Shown here: positions 46,434-55,079 of the stretch, one piece after another
Numbering within the stretch: position 1 is the stretch's first letter
Layout of the letters: the number at the start of each line of letters is the position of its first letter
Assembly: GCA_015664885.1 (NCBI GenBank)
Contig: DQPL01000037.1
Location: 1 to 55,642, forward strand
Length of the DNA: 55,642 nt
Source of the DNA: Gemmatimonadota bacterium
Lineage (GTDB): Bacteria > Gemmatimonadota > Gemmatimonadetes > Longimicrobiales > Gaopeijiaceae
Reading direction: 5' to 3'
Made by a program: the position numbers and the translations under genes
Notes under the pieces: generated by a model
Told to the model about the DNA's origin: nothing
The model's database searches: none
Seen by the model: the letters and a program-made list of their open reading frames with translations, nothing else

Positions 46434-47633
46434 TTAGTTCAGTGCCGTTTGAACGGCCGCGATCAGGCCTGGGTAGCGCGCGTACCCCCAACGGGCTTCT
46501 TCGACATCCAGGCGCTCGCGGTTGGTGTGCGCGAAGCGCTCCTCACCCGGCGCGAAGCCCACTGTCGGAATTCCGTGTACTCCGCACGACCAACCACCGT
46601 CAGTGGCGAAGGTCCAAGGGCGCACTTCAGCCGCTTGGTCGGCAGCGCTGAGCCGGCCGACCGCGCGTGCGGCCGCGCCCACGACAGGATGCGCCGGATC
46701 CATGAGGAACCCGGGTGTGAAGAGGTCCCGGTCAGCCACGATTCCCGTGTAGGTGACCTGCCGCTCGGTCGCCATCCTAACCTCGTATCCGAGCGCGTCC
46801 GGGACCGACGCCATGCGCGCCTCAACAGCTTCTCTCACACGCCGGACGAGCGACTCGTGATCGTCGCCGGGAAGGATTCTCCAGTCCAGGGCCACGATCA
46901 CCTGGTCGGGAATCACGTTCCGAGTCTGTGGTAGCACGTCCACCATGGTGGCGATAATGCTCGCCGCGCCCAGCAGTTCGTCCGATTTCTGGTTTTCCGC
47001 GAGGTCCCGGACGGCGAGCAGCACGTCGCTCAGCAGGTCGAGCGCGTTGGCCGCGCGTTCCGGCGCGCTGGCGTGGCCGGCCACGCCTGTCAGAACGACC
47101 TCGAGCTCGGCTCGACCCCGGTGGCCGATACAGACGTCTCCATTGGTGGCTTCGCCGATGATCACCACGCCGGGCTCCACCGATCCGGATTCGAGCAGAT
47201 GCTTCATGCCGAGGCCGCCGCGCTCCTCGTATACCGTGTGAGCGACGATCACGTCGCCCGGCGCCTCGTCGATCATCGACGCCGCGGCATACGTCTGCAG
47301 AGCGAGCGGGCCCTTGATGTCCATGGCTCCCCGGCCGTGCAGAAACCCGTCCCGAAGCTCGCCACTGAAGGGCGGCACTTCCCACTCCGAGTGATCCCCC
47401 TCCGCCACCACGTCTAGGTGGCAGTTGAGCATGGCCGCGGGAGCGTCGCCGCGCCCCCTCGCGACTCCGATCACGTTGCCGGCGTCGTCCACGCGCACAT
47501 CCGCTAGTCCGAGCGCCTCCATCTCCTGGAATAGACGCCGGGCGACATCGTCCTCCTTGCCCGAAAGACCCGGGATGGCAATGAGATCAGCCGCAAAGGC
47601 CAGTGCGTTGTCAAAACTCGCTGCCTTGGTCAT
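46434..47633 (-). CDS. M20-family metallopeptidase (ArgE/DapE/ACY1-like)
   Basis: This 399-residue protein has M20 metal and catalytic motifs: LNCHLDVVAEGD (His and catalytic Asp), HGRGAMDIKGPLAL (bridging Asp), YEERGGLG (catalytic Glu pair) and GEATNGD. The dimerisation domain starts RGRAELEVVLTGVAGHASAPERAANAL, and the last zinc histidine is in RFAHTNRERLD. Substrate (N-acyl amino acid or dipeptide) cannot be told. Its stop is 192 bases before the ribosomal operon start; that gap holds the leader motif and a weak GGCGC/GCGCC hairpin. Confidence 0.9.
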   Translation of the reverse strand: MTKAASFDNALAFAADLIAIPGLSGKEDDVARRLFQEMEALGLADVRVDDAGNVIGVARGRGDAPAAMLNCHLDVVAEGDHSEWEVPPFSGELRDGFLHGRGAMDIKGPLALQTYAAASMIDEAPGDVIVAHTVYEERGGLGMKHLLESGSVEPGVVIIGEATNGDVCIGHRGRAELEVVLTGVAGHASAPERAANALDLLSDVLLAVRDLAENQKSDELLGAASIIATMVDVLPQTRNVIPDQVIVALDWRILPGDDHESLVRRVREAVEARMASVPDALGYEVRMATERQVTYTGIVADRDLFTPGFLMDPAHPVVGAAARAVGRLSAADQAAEVRPWTFATDGGWSCGVHGIPTVGFAPGEERFAHTNRERLDVEEARWGYARYPGLIAAVQTALN

Positions 47634-47652
47634 GGGCCTAACCTTGCTGTGC

Positions 47653-49779
47653 TCAGCCGAAGAGGCTTTGGATCACGTCCACGAGCCACGACGTGGACTG
47701 CGCGTCGACCTCAATGCCGTGGTGGGCCGCGAACCAGGGCGCGAGCACGAGGGAGACCACGGTCATGAGCTTAATGAGGATGTTCAGGGACGGCCCCGAG
47801 GTGTCCTTGAACGGATCACCGACAGTGTCACCGATGACCGCCGCCATGTGAGGCTCGGAGCCCTTGCCGCCATACGCGCCGGCCTCGATGTACTTCTTGG
47901 CATTGTCCCAGGCACCGCCGGAGTTGGCCATGAAAAGTGCCATGAGCACGCCCGTGACCATCGCGCCCGCAAGCATGCCGCCGAGCGCTGTCGGCCCCAT
48001 GAAGTAGCCCACCACGACTGGCGCGAGTACCGCAGTCAGGCCGGGCAAGATCATTTCGCGTAGAGCCGCCTGGGTCGAGATATCGATGCAGCGCGCGGAG
48101 TCCGGTTTGGCAGTGCCTTCCATGATGCCCGGGATCTCTCTGAACTGGCGGCGTACCTCGTCCACCATGCCTTGGGCCGCACGACCCACCGCGGTCATGG
48201 TGAGTGCGGCCACGAAGAACGGCAGCATGCCACCGAGGAACAGGCCGATCACCACGATCGGATCGATGATGTCGATGCCCGTCTCCTGCAGTCCCACCGC
48301 GGCTGAGTAGGCCGAAAAGAGCGCGAGTGACGTGAGCGCCGCGGAGCCAATAGCGAAGCCCTTACCAATGGCGGCGGTAGTATTCCCGATCGCGTCGAGC
48401 GAGTCGGTGATTTCCCGCGTCTCCGGCCCCAGGCCAGCCATCTCGCTGATGCCACCCGCGTTGTCGGCGATCGGCCCATACGCGTCGACGGTCATCGTGA
48501 CACCGACGGTCGCGAGCATGCCAACCGCTGCAATGCCGATCCCGTACAGCCCCGAGAACTCGTACGCGGTAAAGATCGTCACACAGATCAGGATGATCGG
48601 AACCACCGTCGACTCCATGCCGACCGCGAGGCCCTGGATGAGGTTGGTCGCCGCGCCCGTCTGACTCGCCTCCGCGATCTTCCGTACGGGGCCAGCTGCC
48701 GTGTAATACTGCGTCACCATCCCAATGAGGATGCCCGCCATAGTACCGGCCACAATCGCGATCCACGGTCCGGTCACGCCGTATGTGATGCCTGCGTCGG
48801 TCGTGTATGTGATGCCCATAGCCTGAACGACGAAGTACATAGCACCGAGAAACAAAGCGCCGGCGATCCAGGTGGTGCCGTGCAGGGCGTGGGAGGAGTC
48901 GCGCTTCTCCAAGACTTTCATGGCCGCAATACCCACCAGCGACGCGACCAGCCCCACCATGACGGTGATGAGCGGTAGCGCAACAGCGGCGGCCCTGTGC
49001 TCAGTCATCGCCGCCGCTGTAGCGCCGATGGCGATCGTCGCAACGATCGAGCCGACGTACGACTCGAAGATATCCGCACCCATTCCCGCCACGTCGCCAA
49101 CATTGTCACCGACGTTGTCCGCAATGGTCGCCGGGTTCCGCGGATCGTCTTCGGGGATGCCCGCCTCGAGCTTTCCGACGAGGTCGGCGCCGACGTCTGC
49201 GGCCTTGGTGAAAATGCCGCCTCCGACGCGCGCGAAGAGAGCGATCGAGCTCGCGCCCATCGCGAAGCCGGAGACGATTTGAGCGAAGTTCCCGAACTCA
49301 CCGGTTCCGGGCACCGCATCCGCGGCAAACGCCAGGTAGAGAGCGCCGAGGCCGAGCAAGCCGAGCGACGCCACCGCCAGACCCATGACGGCTCCCCCGA
49401 AAAAAGCGATACGCAACGCCTTGCCCTGACCCTCTTCATTGGCCGCGGCTGCGGTCCTGGTATTGGCTCGGGGCGCAGCCTTCATGCCCGCGAAACCCGC
49501 CGCAACCGAGCTCAGGGCGCCGAAGACGTATGCAAGCGCGGTGGTCGTGCTGATCGCCAGACTCAGCAGAATCGCCACGACGACGACGAAGACCGCCAAG
49601 TACGTGTACTCCCGTCGGAGGAACGTCATCGCGCCATCGTGGATTTGCTCTCCGAGGTCGATCATGACGTCGGTACCGGCCGGCTGCTTTTTGACGTAGC
49701 CGTAGGTAACGTACGCGATCGCGAGGCCCAGAACGCCGAGCACCCACGCGAATTCGGTGTATGCGACGAAGTCGGTCAT
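47653..49779 (-). CDS. hppA: membrane-bound pyrophosphatase, K+-dependent subclass
   Basis: This 708-residue, about 16-helix protein has the PPi-binding motif at about 195-240 ([20 protein letters not shown], then [20 protein letters not shown]) and the C-terminal [14 protein letters not shown] and [17 protein letters not shown] motifs. At 465-474 it reads [10 protein letters not shown]. Ala at 469, where K+-independent enzymes have Lys, marks the K+-dependent group, which includes Na+ pumps and some H+ pumps. It turns PPi hydrolysis into an ion gradient. It lies between pth and the M20 gene (19 bases). Confidence 0.95.
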   Translation of the reverse strand: MTDFVAYTEFAWVLGVLGLAIAYVTYGYVKKQPAGTDVMIDLGEQIHDGAMTFLRREYTYLAVFVVVVAILLSLAISTTTALAYVFGALSSVAAGFAGMKAAPRANTRTAAAANEEGQGKALRIAFFGGAVMGLAVASLGLLGLGALYLAFAADAVPGTGEFGNFAQIVSGFAMGASSIALFARVGGGIFTKAADVGADLVGKLEAGIPEDDPRNPATIADNVGDNVGDVAGMGADIFESYVGSIVATIAIGATAAAMTEHRAAAVALPLITVMVGLVASLVGIAAMKVLEKRDSSHALHGTTWIAGALFLGAMYFVVQAMGITYTTDAGITYGVTGPWIAIVAGTMAGILIGMVTQYYTAAGPVRKIAEASQTGAATNLIQGLAVGMESTVVPIILICVTIFTAYEFSGLYGIGIAAVGMLATVGVTMTVDAYGPIADNAGGISEMAGLGPETREITDSLDAIGNTTAAIGKGFAIGSAALTSLALFSAYSAAVGLQETGIDIIDPIVVIGLFLGGMLPFFVAALTMTAVGRAAQGMVDEVRRQFREIPGIMEGTAKPDSARCIDISTQAALREMILPGLTAVLAPVVVGYFMGPTALGGMLAGAMVTGVLMALFMANSGGAWDNAKKYIEAGAYGGKGSEPHMAAVIGDTVGDPFKDTSGPSLNILIKLMTVVSLVLAPWFAAHHGIEVDAQSTSWLVDVIQSLFG

Positions 49780-49819
49780 CGATTCAGTCTTCCTGTTCCG
49801 TCATGTGAAAAAGTCTCTT

Positions 49820-50383
49820 CTATCGATTGAAGCGGTTCATCGCCGCCTCACTCCCCTCGTTGATCCATACCTCTACGGCTCCGGTCAGCTCAGGTAACAA
49901 GCCAACCACCACGTCCTCATCGTCCTCGGGCATCTGCGAAAGAACCCAGTCCGCGAGGTCCACGCCATCGGGCTTGAGCCCGACGCCGATGCGTAGTCGC
50001 GCGTAGTCGTTCGACTGCAACGCACCGGAGATAGACCTGAGCCCGTTGTGCCCGCCCGATCCACCTTCCGGACGAAATCGAACACGACCCACATCCAACG
50101 AGGCGTCGTCGAGCACAATCAGCAGGTCCTCAGCCGCGTCGAACGACTCCAGGGTCCGGAGCGGCCGTAACGACAACCCGCTTCGATTCATGTACGTCGT
50201 GGGCTTCATGAGGCGCACCGGCGTCTCACCCACTGTCCCTTCGGTGACGAAAGCCCGACCCTCACGCGCAAAGAAGTCGAAGCCCCAGTCGTAAGCAAGC
50301 CGGTCCGCGACCCACCATCCGACGTTGTGCCGCGTGGCATCGTGCTCGGGCCCGGGATTCCCGAGCCCGATCACGACTTTCAT
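49820..50383 (-). CDS. pth: peptidyl-tRNA hydrolase
   Basis: About 187 residues from ATG 50383. It starts MKVVIGLGNPGPEHDATRHNVGWWV, whose histidine is catalytic, with KPTTYMNRSG and VLDDASLDVGRVRFRPEGGSGGHNGLRSI in order. It frees tRNA from dropped-off peptides. A TTG three codons earlier is possible. It follows rplY by 21 bases, the common rplY-pth pairing. Confidence 0.96.
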   Translation of the reverse strand: MKVVIGLGNPGPEHDATRHNVGWWVADRLAYDWGFDFFAREGRAFVTEGTVGETPVRLMKPTTYMNRSGLSLRPLRTLESFDAAEDLLIVLDDASLDVGRVRFRPEGGSGGHNGLRSISGALQSNDYARLRIGVGLKPDGVDLADWVLSQMPEDDEDVVVGLLPELTGAVEVWINEGSEAAMNRFNR

Positions 50384-50404
50384 GTGCGCCAAAAGAACGA
50401 GGGA

Positions 50405-51103
50405 TCAGCCCTCGCCTTCCTTGGAGTCGCCTGATTCGTCCGCACCCTCGGCCGCTGGTGCGCCGTCCTCGGCCACCTCGCCCTCGACTTCCTCGCCCTC
50501 GAGCAGCTCCTCTTCTTCCTCTTCCGGCTCCTCGATGACCTTCGGAATCGCCACGGAGCAAATCGTACGCTTCTGCTCAATGGTGACCTCGACGCCCTCG
50601 CCGAACTCGATGTCGTAGATGTGCAGGGACTTGTTGATCTCCAGGTGTGTCACATCGATGTCGATGGACTGCGGGATCTTCGACGGGATGCAACGCACCG
50701 CCAGATCGTGAATGACCTGCTCGAGTACACCGCCGCTGTTTTTCACGCCCTCCGGAATACCGATGAGGTGCACGGGCACGTTGACGTCCACCGTGACACC
50801 CGCCTGAATCCGCAGGAAGTCGACATGAGTCAACGTCAGCCTCAACGGATGCACCTGGATTTCTCGAATGAGCGTCTCGTAGGGCTTCTTCTCCCCCTCG
50901 ACCTTGAGCTCCACGATCGTGTTCTCCACGCTGATCGAATAGAACAGCTGTTCCGCCTCTTTCACGTCCAGCGAAAGATGGACCGGGTCGAGTTCCCGGC
51001 CGTAGACCACTGCCGGAAGTCGTCCCGCGGCGCGGAGCTTACGCGCAACACCTTTTCCGGTGCCTTCCCGTTTCTGGGCTGGTAAAGTCGCTGTGTTCGC
51101 CAT
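50405..51103 (-). CDS. rplY: 50S ribosomal protein bL25 (CTC/TL5 form)
   Basis: This 232-residue protein has an N-terminal 5S rRNA-binding L25 domain (about 1-95, REGTGKGVARKLRAAGRLPAVVYGR), then the TL5 C-terminal beta domain (about 95-190). A disordered acidic tail follows (EEPEEEEEELLEGEEVEGE...). The ATG at 51103 follows GAGGGGAT. The 50-base gap from prs holds a GC-rich hairpin (GGCCCC pairing with GGGGCC, 51124-51146) without a T-run. Confidence 0.96.
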   Translation of the reverse strand: MANTATLPAQKREGTGKGVARKLRAAGRLPAVVYGRELDPVHLSLDVKEAEQLFYSISVENTIVELKVEGEKKPYETLIREIQVHPLRLTLTHVDFLRIQAGVTVDVNVPVHLIGIPEGVKNSGGVLEQVIHDLAVRCIPSKIPQSIDIDVTHLEINKSLHIYDIEFGEGVEVTIEQKRTICSVAIPKVIEEPEEEEEELLEGEEVEGEVAEDGAPAAEGADESGDSKEGEG

Positions 51104-51153
51104 TGGTATCCCCTCTGATTATCGGCCCCCAGGCTCTCCCGGGGCCCTTTCCC

Positions 51154-52155
51154 TCAGTCGTCCGGCGGAGTCTCGAAAAGCTGACTCACCGACTCGTTCG
51201 AATGCACGTAATCGATCGCTTTCGCGAGCAGGCCCGCTACCGAGAGCACCTTGAGCTTCTCGAAACGCTTTTCCTCGGCTATGCGGATCGTATTCGTCAC
51301 GATCACTTCCTCGACGGGTGCCTCCTGCAGGCGCTGCGCCGCTCCATCCGAGAGCAGCGCGTGCGTCGCGGCCGCGTACACGACCTTGGCGCCCCGGTCC
51401 TTCAAGGCCCGGATCCCGTTGGACAGCGATCCCCCCGTATCCACCATATCGTCGACAAGGAGGCACGTCTTGCCATCCACCTCACCGACCACGTTCATCA
51501 CTTCCGACATGTTCGCCTTCGGTCGCCGCTTGTCGATGATCGCGAACGCGGCACCCAGCCGTTTCGCGTATCCCCGGGCCATCTTCGCCGCACCCACGTC
51601 GGGCGAGATGACGACCAGGTCCTCCAGGCCCAGCTCCCTGAAATATTTCGTCAGCACCGGAGCCGCATACATGTGATCCACGGGGATGTCGAAGAACCCC
51701 TGAATCTGATGCTGATGGAAGTCGATCGAGATCACTCGATCGGCACCCGCTGCAACCACTAGGTTCGCCGCTAGCTTCGCGCCTATCGCGACGCGCGGCT
51801 GATCCTTTCTGTCTTGCCGACCGTAGCCGAAGTACGGGATCACCGCAGTGACCCGCGCCGCCGACGCCCGCTTCGCGGCATCGATCAGCAGACACAACTC
51901 CATGATGTTGTCGGCCGGCGCCGACGTGGGCTGGAGGATGAATACGTCCCGACCACGCACGTTGTGGTCGATGCGTACGAAGATCTCTCCGTCCGCGAAC
52001 TCCGTGATCGTGGCGCCATCTGGCGACATCCCGATCAGCTCACCGATCTCTGTGGACAGCGACGGATTAGCTCGGCCGCTGAGCAGGAGAAGGGGACCCC
52101 GCATGTAGGCGTCGTCCATCTGTGCCGGGGCTTGAAGTCCGATAATTCGAGACAC
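51154..52155 (-). CDS. prs: ribose-phosphate pyrophosphokinase
   Basis: This 333-residue protein has LLLLSGRANPSLSTEIGELIG, the flexible-loop DGEIFVRIDHNVRGRDVFILQ, PYFGYGRQDRKDQPRVAIGAKL, the PRPP loop LLVDDMVDTGGSLSNGI and DLVVISPDVGAAKMA. It makes PRPP for nucleotides, His, Trp and NAD. The start used is GTG 52155; ATGs at 52119 or 52104 would match the family's usual length better. The gene order prs-rplY-pth is conserved across many phyla. Confidence 0.96.
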   Translation of the reverse strand: MSRIIGLQAPAQMDDAYMRGPLLLLSGRANPSLSTEIGELIGMSPDGATITEFADGEIFVRIDHNVRGRDVFILQPTSAPADNIMELCLLIDAAKRASAARVTAVIPYFGYGRQDRKDQPRVAIGAKLAANLVVAAGADRVISIDFHQHQIQGFFDIPVDHMYAAPVLTKYFRELGLEDLVVISPDVGAAKMARGYAKRLGAAFAIIDKRRPKANMSEVMNVVGEVDGKTCLLVDDMVDTGGSLSNGIRALKDRGAKVVYAAATHALLSDGAAQRLQEAPVEEVIVTNTIRIAEEKRFEKLKVLSVAGLLAKAIDYVHSNESVSQLFETPPDD

Positions 52156-52172
52156 GATCTAGAGAGCCCGAA

Positions 52173-52201
52173 AAACTAGAAAAGACACGCGTAAGGGTCA
52201 A
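52173..52201 (-). promoter_or_regulatory. candidate promoter for prs-rplY-pth
   Basis: Minus-strand TTGACC (52201-52196) and TAGTTT (52178-52173) are 17 bases apart in the 63-base gap before prs. The -35 hexamer matches the sigma-70 consensus well, while the -10 is weak. Transcription would start near 52166, a few bases before the prs GTG. Confidence 0.4.
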
Positions 52202-52218
52202 CGCATCACTTTACGTTC

Positions 52219-54039
52219 TCATCCGTCTCGCACTCTGAACCGACGCACACTGGCGACCTCGGACCTGCCCGAGGTCCTGAGCGTGACCTCTACCTCGTAC
52301 ACACCTGGGGCCAGCGAGTCCAGATTGAGGTCGAGGTAGCGAAACAGCGGGCTCGGCTGCTCGGGCCCCGGCTCTTGCCACGCTAGCGAGACTCTCTGAG
52401 GTCCGTCGCTAAACCGTAGGAACTCCCCGATCCGCCGGAATAGGCCTCGGTCGACCCGGTTCACGGTGACTTCGAAAGAGAGCGTCTCGGGCCGAAATCC
52501 CAGTCCGGACACTTCCCAGCCGATGGCGAAGGTCTGACCACGCCGGACGTCGGTCCGCAGCAGCGCTAGCGGTATCGCGGCCTCGAGCAGCGTCGGAGGA
52601 TCCGCCGTGGACCTCAACATCAGGAGATCGGAGAGCGCGGCAATGTCTTCTGGTACAGGCCGAAACTCGACCCCTTCTCGGTACCGGCCTGCCCTTCGCT
52701 GAGAGGGACTCCACGCCTCGGTCCCGACGATGTACGAACCGACTGGCGCCTCCAGCGTCAGCACGCCTTCGGCACTCCCCAGGGAGCGGTTGGATCGCAG
52801 CGGCGCCTGGTCCGAGGAGACGAGAAAGAGACCGCCCCGGTCCCGCATGTCTTCCTGTTCGCCCGCCGCGAGCCAGGGTACGTCGTGATGGTGCTCGGCA
52901 TGGACGGTGGTGTCCTCCGGAAGGAAGTGTGTGCCCACGACGATCATGCGGTCCCCTCTCGGGAAGACCGCAAGCTGGCCTTCCATCGGAAGCAGCTGCG
53001 GAGCATACGCCGGCGCGTACAGGCTCGGGGGTCGCCGCTTGTCCGCGAGCAGGTCCTGGTGCGTCGCGCGGCCGGGGGACTCCAGAGCCGAGCCGGAGGG
53101 CATGTAGTCCCTGCGCTCAGGGTGCTTGCGACCGATGACGTTGCTGCCGTCCAGGATGCTGCGGCGGTCGATCGAGCGTTGCCAAGCGATCTCCCACCCG
53201 AAACGCACGGTCAACTGCTCGATGTCCTTCCCCCACCTGATGTGGAACGGGTTCCGAGCCCGCTCCTTGAGCGTCGTCACGGTCCAGCGAGCGTAGTGTT
53301 CGGTCTTGCGATCATTCCCGTCGACGAGGTACAGGGGATCGGACAGCATCCACAGGCGGTCGAGGACCGCACTGACGGAGTCGCTGGGCGCTCCCTCCAG
53401 TTGGTCGAGTATGCGGCGGGAATCTCCGTCTACCTCTCTGCGAGGAATTCGCCACTCCTGCGCTCGCTCCTTGTCCATGAGGAGGAGTGAGCGCTCGAAG
53501 GCCGTCTCCGCCTCCAGGTAGCGTTGCAACCCGTGTAGCGCGAAGCCCTGCAGCGCCGCGCACCACCAGGGCTCTACCGCGCCGCACGCCTGTCCGGCGC
53601 GCAACGCTTCTTCCCGTCGACCCGCCTCCGAGTGATACCAAACCCGCTGCCCGAGCACCCAGCCGTCGCCGGGCAGGTGGCGTTGCACGGAGTCCAGAAC
53701 CGTGAGCAAGGCCGATCTCAGCTCCTCGACCTCGGGGGGCTCGGGCTGCGGGTACCAGTCCCCCTCATCGTACCAGGAGCAGAAACGGCCGACACGCTCG
53801 TCGCACGCGTCGGTGAACGAGACGTTGGTAACGGGCAGGTAGCGAAGGCGACGTCGTTCGTACTGGGCCTGTGCGCTGCGGGCGCGCCCGCGAAGGTCGG
53901 ACGAATCGGGTGCGAGCGTCACGGTGTCGGGGACCCCGGACACGACTTGGGCTACTCCCGCGCTTGGCACCAGGAGCAGCGCGAGCGGGATGGCAAAGCC
54001 ACAACCGATACAGCGTATGAGTGGCCTGTCTGGGATCAT
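52219..54039 (-). CDS. secreted hypothetical protein with TPR-like and GWxTD-like regions
   Basis: About 606 residues from ATG 54039, with a signal peptide (IPLALLLVPSAGVAQ). The N-terminal half has helical repeat-like segments (VLGQRVWYHSEAGRREEALRAGQACGAVEPWWCAALQGFALHGLQRYLEAETAFERSLL, given as adjacent pieces of about 20). NPFHIRWGKDIEQLTVRFG follows, reminiscent of GWxTD proteins. The C-terminal half is beta-rich (GVYEVEVTLRTSGRSEVASVRRF). I cannot assign a function. It interrupts the common neighbourhood of tRNA-Gln with prs. A GTG six codons earlier is possible. Confidence 0.7.
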   Translation of the reverse strand: MIPDRPLIRCIGCGFAIPLALLLVPSAGVAQVVSGVPDTVTLAPDSSDLRGRARSAQAQYERRRLRYLPVTNVSFTDACDERVGRFCSWYDEGDWYPQPEPPEVEELRSALLTVLDSVQRHLPGDGWVLGQRVWYHSEAGRREEALRAGQACGAVEPWWCAALQGFALHGLQRYLEAETAFERSLLLMDKERAQEWRIPRREVDGDSRRILDQLEGAPSDSVSAVLDRLWMLSDPLYLVDGNDRKTEHYARWTVTTLKERARNPFHIRWGKDIEQLTVRFGWEIAWQRSIDRRSILDGSNVIGRKHPERRDYMPSGSALESPGRATHQDLLADKRRPPSLYAPAYAPQLLPMEGQLAVFPRGDRMIVVGTHFLPEDTTVHAEHHHDVPWLAAGEQEDMRDRGGLFLVSSDQAPLRSNRSLGSAEGVLTLEAPVGSYIVGTEAWSPSQRRAGRYREGVEFRPVPEDIAALSDLLMLRSTADPPTLLEAAIPLALLRTDVRRGQTFAIGWEVSGLGFRPETLSFEVTVNRVDRGLFRRIGEFLRFSDGPQRVSLAWQEPGPEQPSPLFRYLDLNLDSLAPGVYEVEVTLRTSGRSEVASVRRFRVRDG

Positions 54040-54073
54040 CCTAGTCGAGTCCACCACCGGAGGGATCGAGCAA

Positions 54074-54144
54074 TTGGCCCGGATGGATTCGAACCATCAC
54101 CGCCGGTGCCAAAGACCGGTGTCCTGCCATTAGACGACGGGCCA
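54074..54144 (-). tRNA. tRNA-Gln (anticodon UUG)
   Basis: The acceptor stem TGGCCCG pairs with CGGGCCA. The anticodon arm CCGGT-CTTTGGC-ACCGG gives anticodon TTG, and the T arm is GATGG-TTCGAAT-CCATC with the invariant TTCGA. The D arm contains GTCTAATGGCAGGAC. About 71 bases; the 3' CCA is not encoded. U1-A72 is a known glutamine identity element. Confidence 0.95.
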
Positions 54145-54194
54145 GCAGGGCACATCCTACCGAAGGCGGGGGGGGCGGTTCAAGGTCCCGCCCG

Positions 54195-55079
54195 TCAAGC
54201 AGTCTCGACCGCGGGCACTTCCTCCAACGTTCGAGTGGCCACAACCCTCCACCCGAACTCGTCGGAAAGGCGTTGCGCCGTCAATGAAGCCTCCGACGCG
54301 CTGCTTACGAGTCCGAAGCATGCGCCGCCGCTGCCCGATAGCATGGCCAAGCGCAGACCCGCGTCCCGCAGTGCGCCCAGAGCTCGCCGCACCTCCGGAT
54401 GTGCGTCCGCCACGCCCGGTTCGAAGTCGTTGGCAGCGATGTCTTCGACAGCGTCCCAGTCCGACGGCACGCGCTCCAACTGCGCATGTGCCTGCCGACC
54501 CCCCAACGCCCGACGCTCCGCCAGGGCAGCATATACGGGCCCCGTCGCGACGTGTACGGGCGGGCAGACGAGCACGACTGCCGCCGAGGGGAGTGAGGGC
54601 GCCGTGATGAGTTCGTCGCCTCGCCCGCGGGCAAGGGCCAAGGCGCTGCCGCACAGGAAGAACGGGACGTCGGATCCCAGGCCCGCGGCGATGGCGTGCA
54701 GCGCCTCGGTGGAGACGGCCCCCCCGGTTAGGTGGTCCAGCGCGCGCAGAGTGGCAGCTGCGTCTGAAGATCCGCCACCCAGCCCGGCGCCCGCCGGAAT
54801 GTTCTTGGCGAGACGGATGCGGACCCCGGGCTTCAAGTCAGCGACGTGGCGATACGCCTGCGCGGCCCGGAATGCGAGGTTGTCTCCGACCGGCCCCGTG
54901 TCTGCGCCCGTGACCTCGAGCGCAACCGAGTCCCCAGCCAATTCGACGGTCAGTTCGTCAGCAAGGTCGATCGTTTGAAAGAGCGTCTCGAGCTCGTGAA
55001 AGCCATCCGCTCTACGCTCGAGCACGCGCAGCAGGAGGTTCACCTTGGCAGGGGCACGAACCGAGACTGCCTGTCTCAC
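54195..55079 (-). CDS. ispE: 4-(cytidine 5'-diphospho)-2-C-methyl-D-erythritol kinase
   Basis: This 294-residue GHMP kinase starts VRAPAKVNLLLRVLERRADGFHELETLFQTIDLAD, has the ATP loop IPAGAGLGGGSSDAAATL and DVPFFLCGSALALARGRGDEL, and ends with the motif LSGSGGACFGLV. It phosphorylates CDP-ME in the MEP isoprenoid pathway. The GTG start at 55079 overlaps the stop of the upstream membrane gene by 4 bases. Confidence 0.96.
   Translation of the reverse strand: MRQAVSVRAPAKVNLLLRVLERRADGFHELETLFQTIDLADELTVELAGDSVALEVTGADTGPVGDNLAFRAAQAYRHVADLKPGVRIRLAKNIPAGAGLGGGSSDAAATLRALDHLTGGAVSTEALHAIAAGLGSDVPFFLCGSALALARGRGDELITAPSLPSAAVVLVCPPVHVATGPVYAALAERRALGGRQAHAQLERVPSDWDAVEDIAANDFEPGVADAHPEVRRALGALRDAGLRLAMLSGSGGACFGLVSSASEASLTAQRLSDEFGWRVVATRTLEEVPAVETA

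Noticed and set aside
51124-51146. GC-rich hairpin between prs and rplY as a terminator
   Set aside because: No T-run follows on the transcribed strand, and prs-rplY-pth is a well-known transcription unit.
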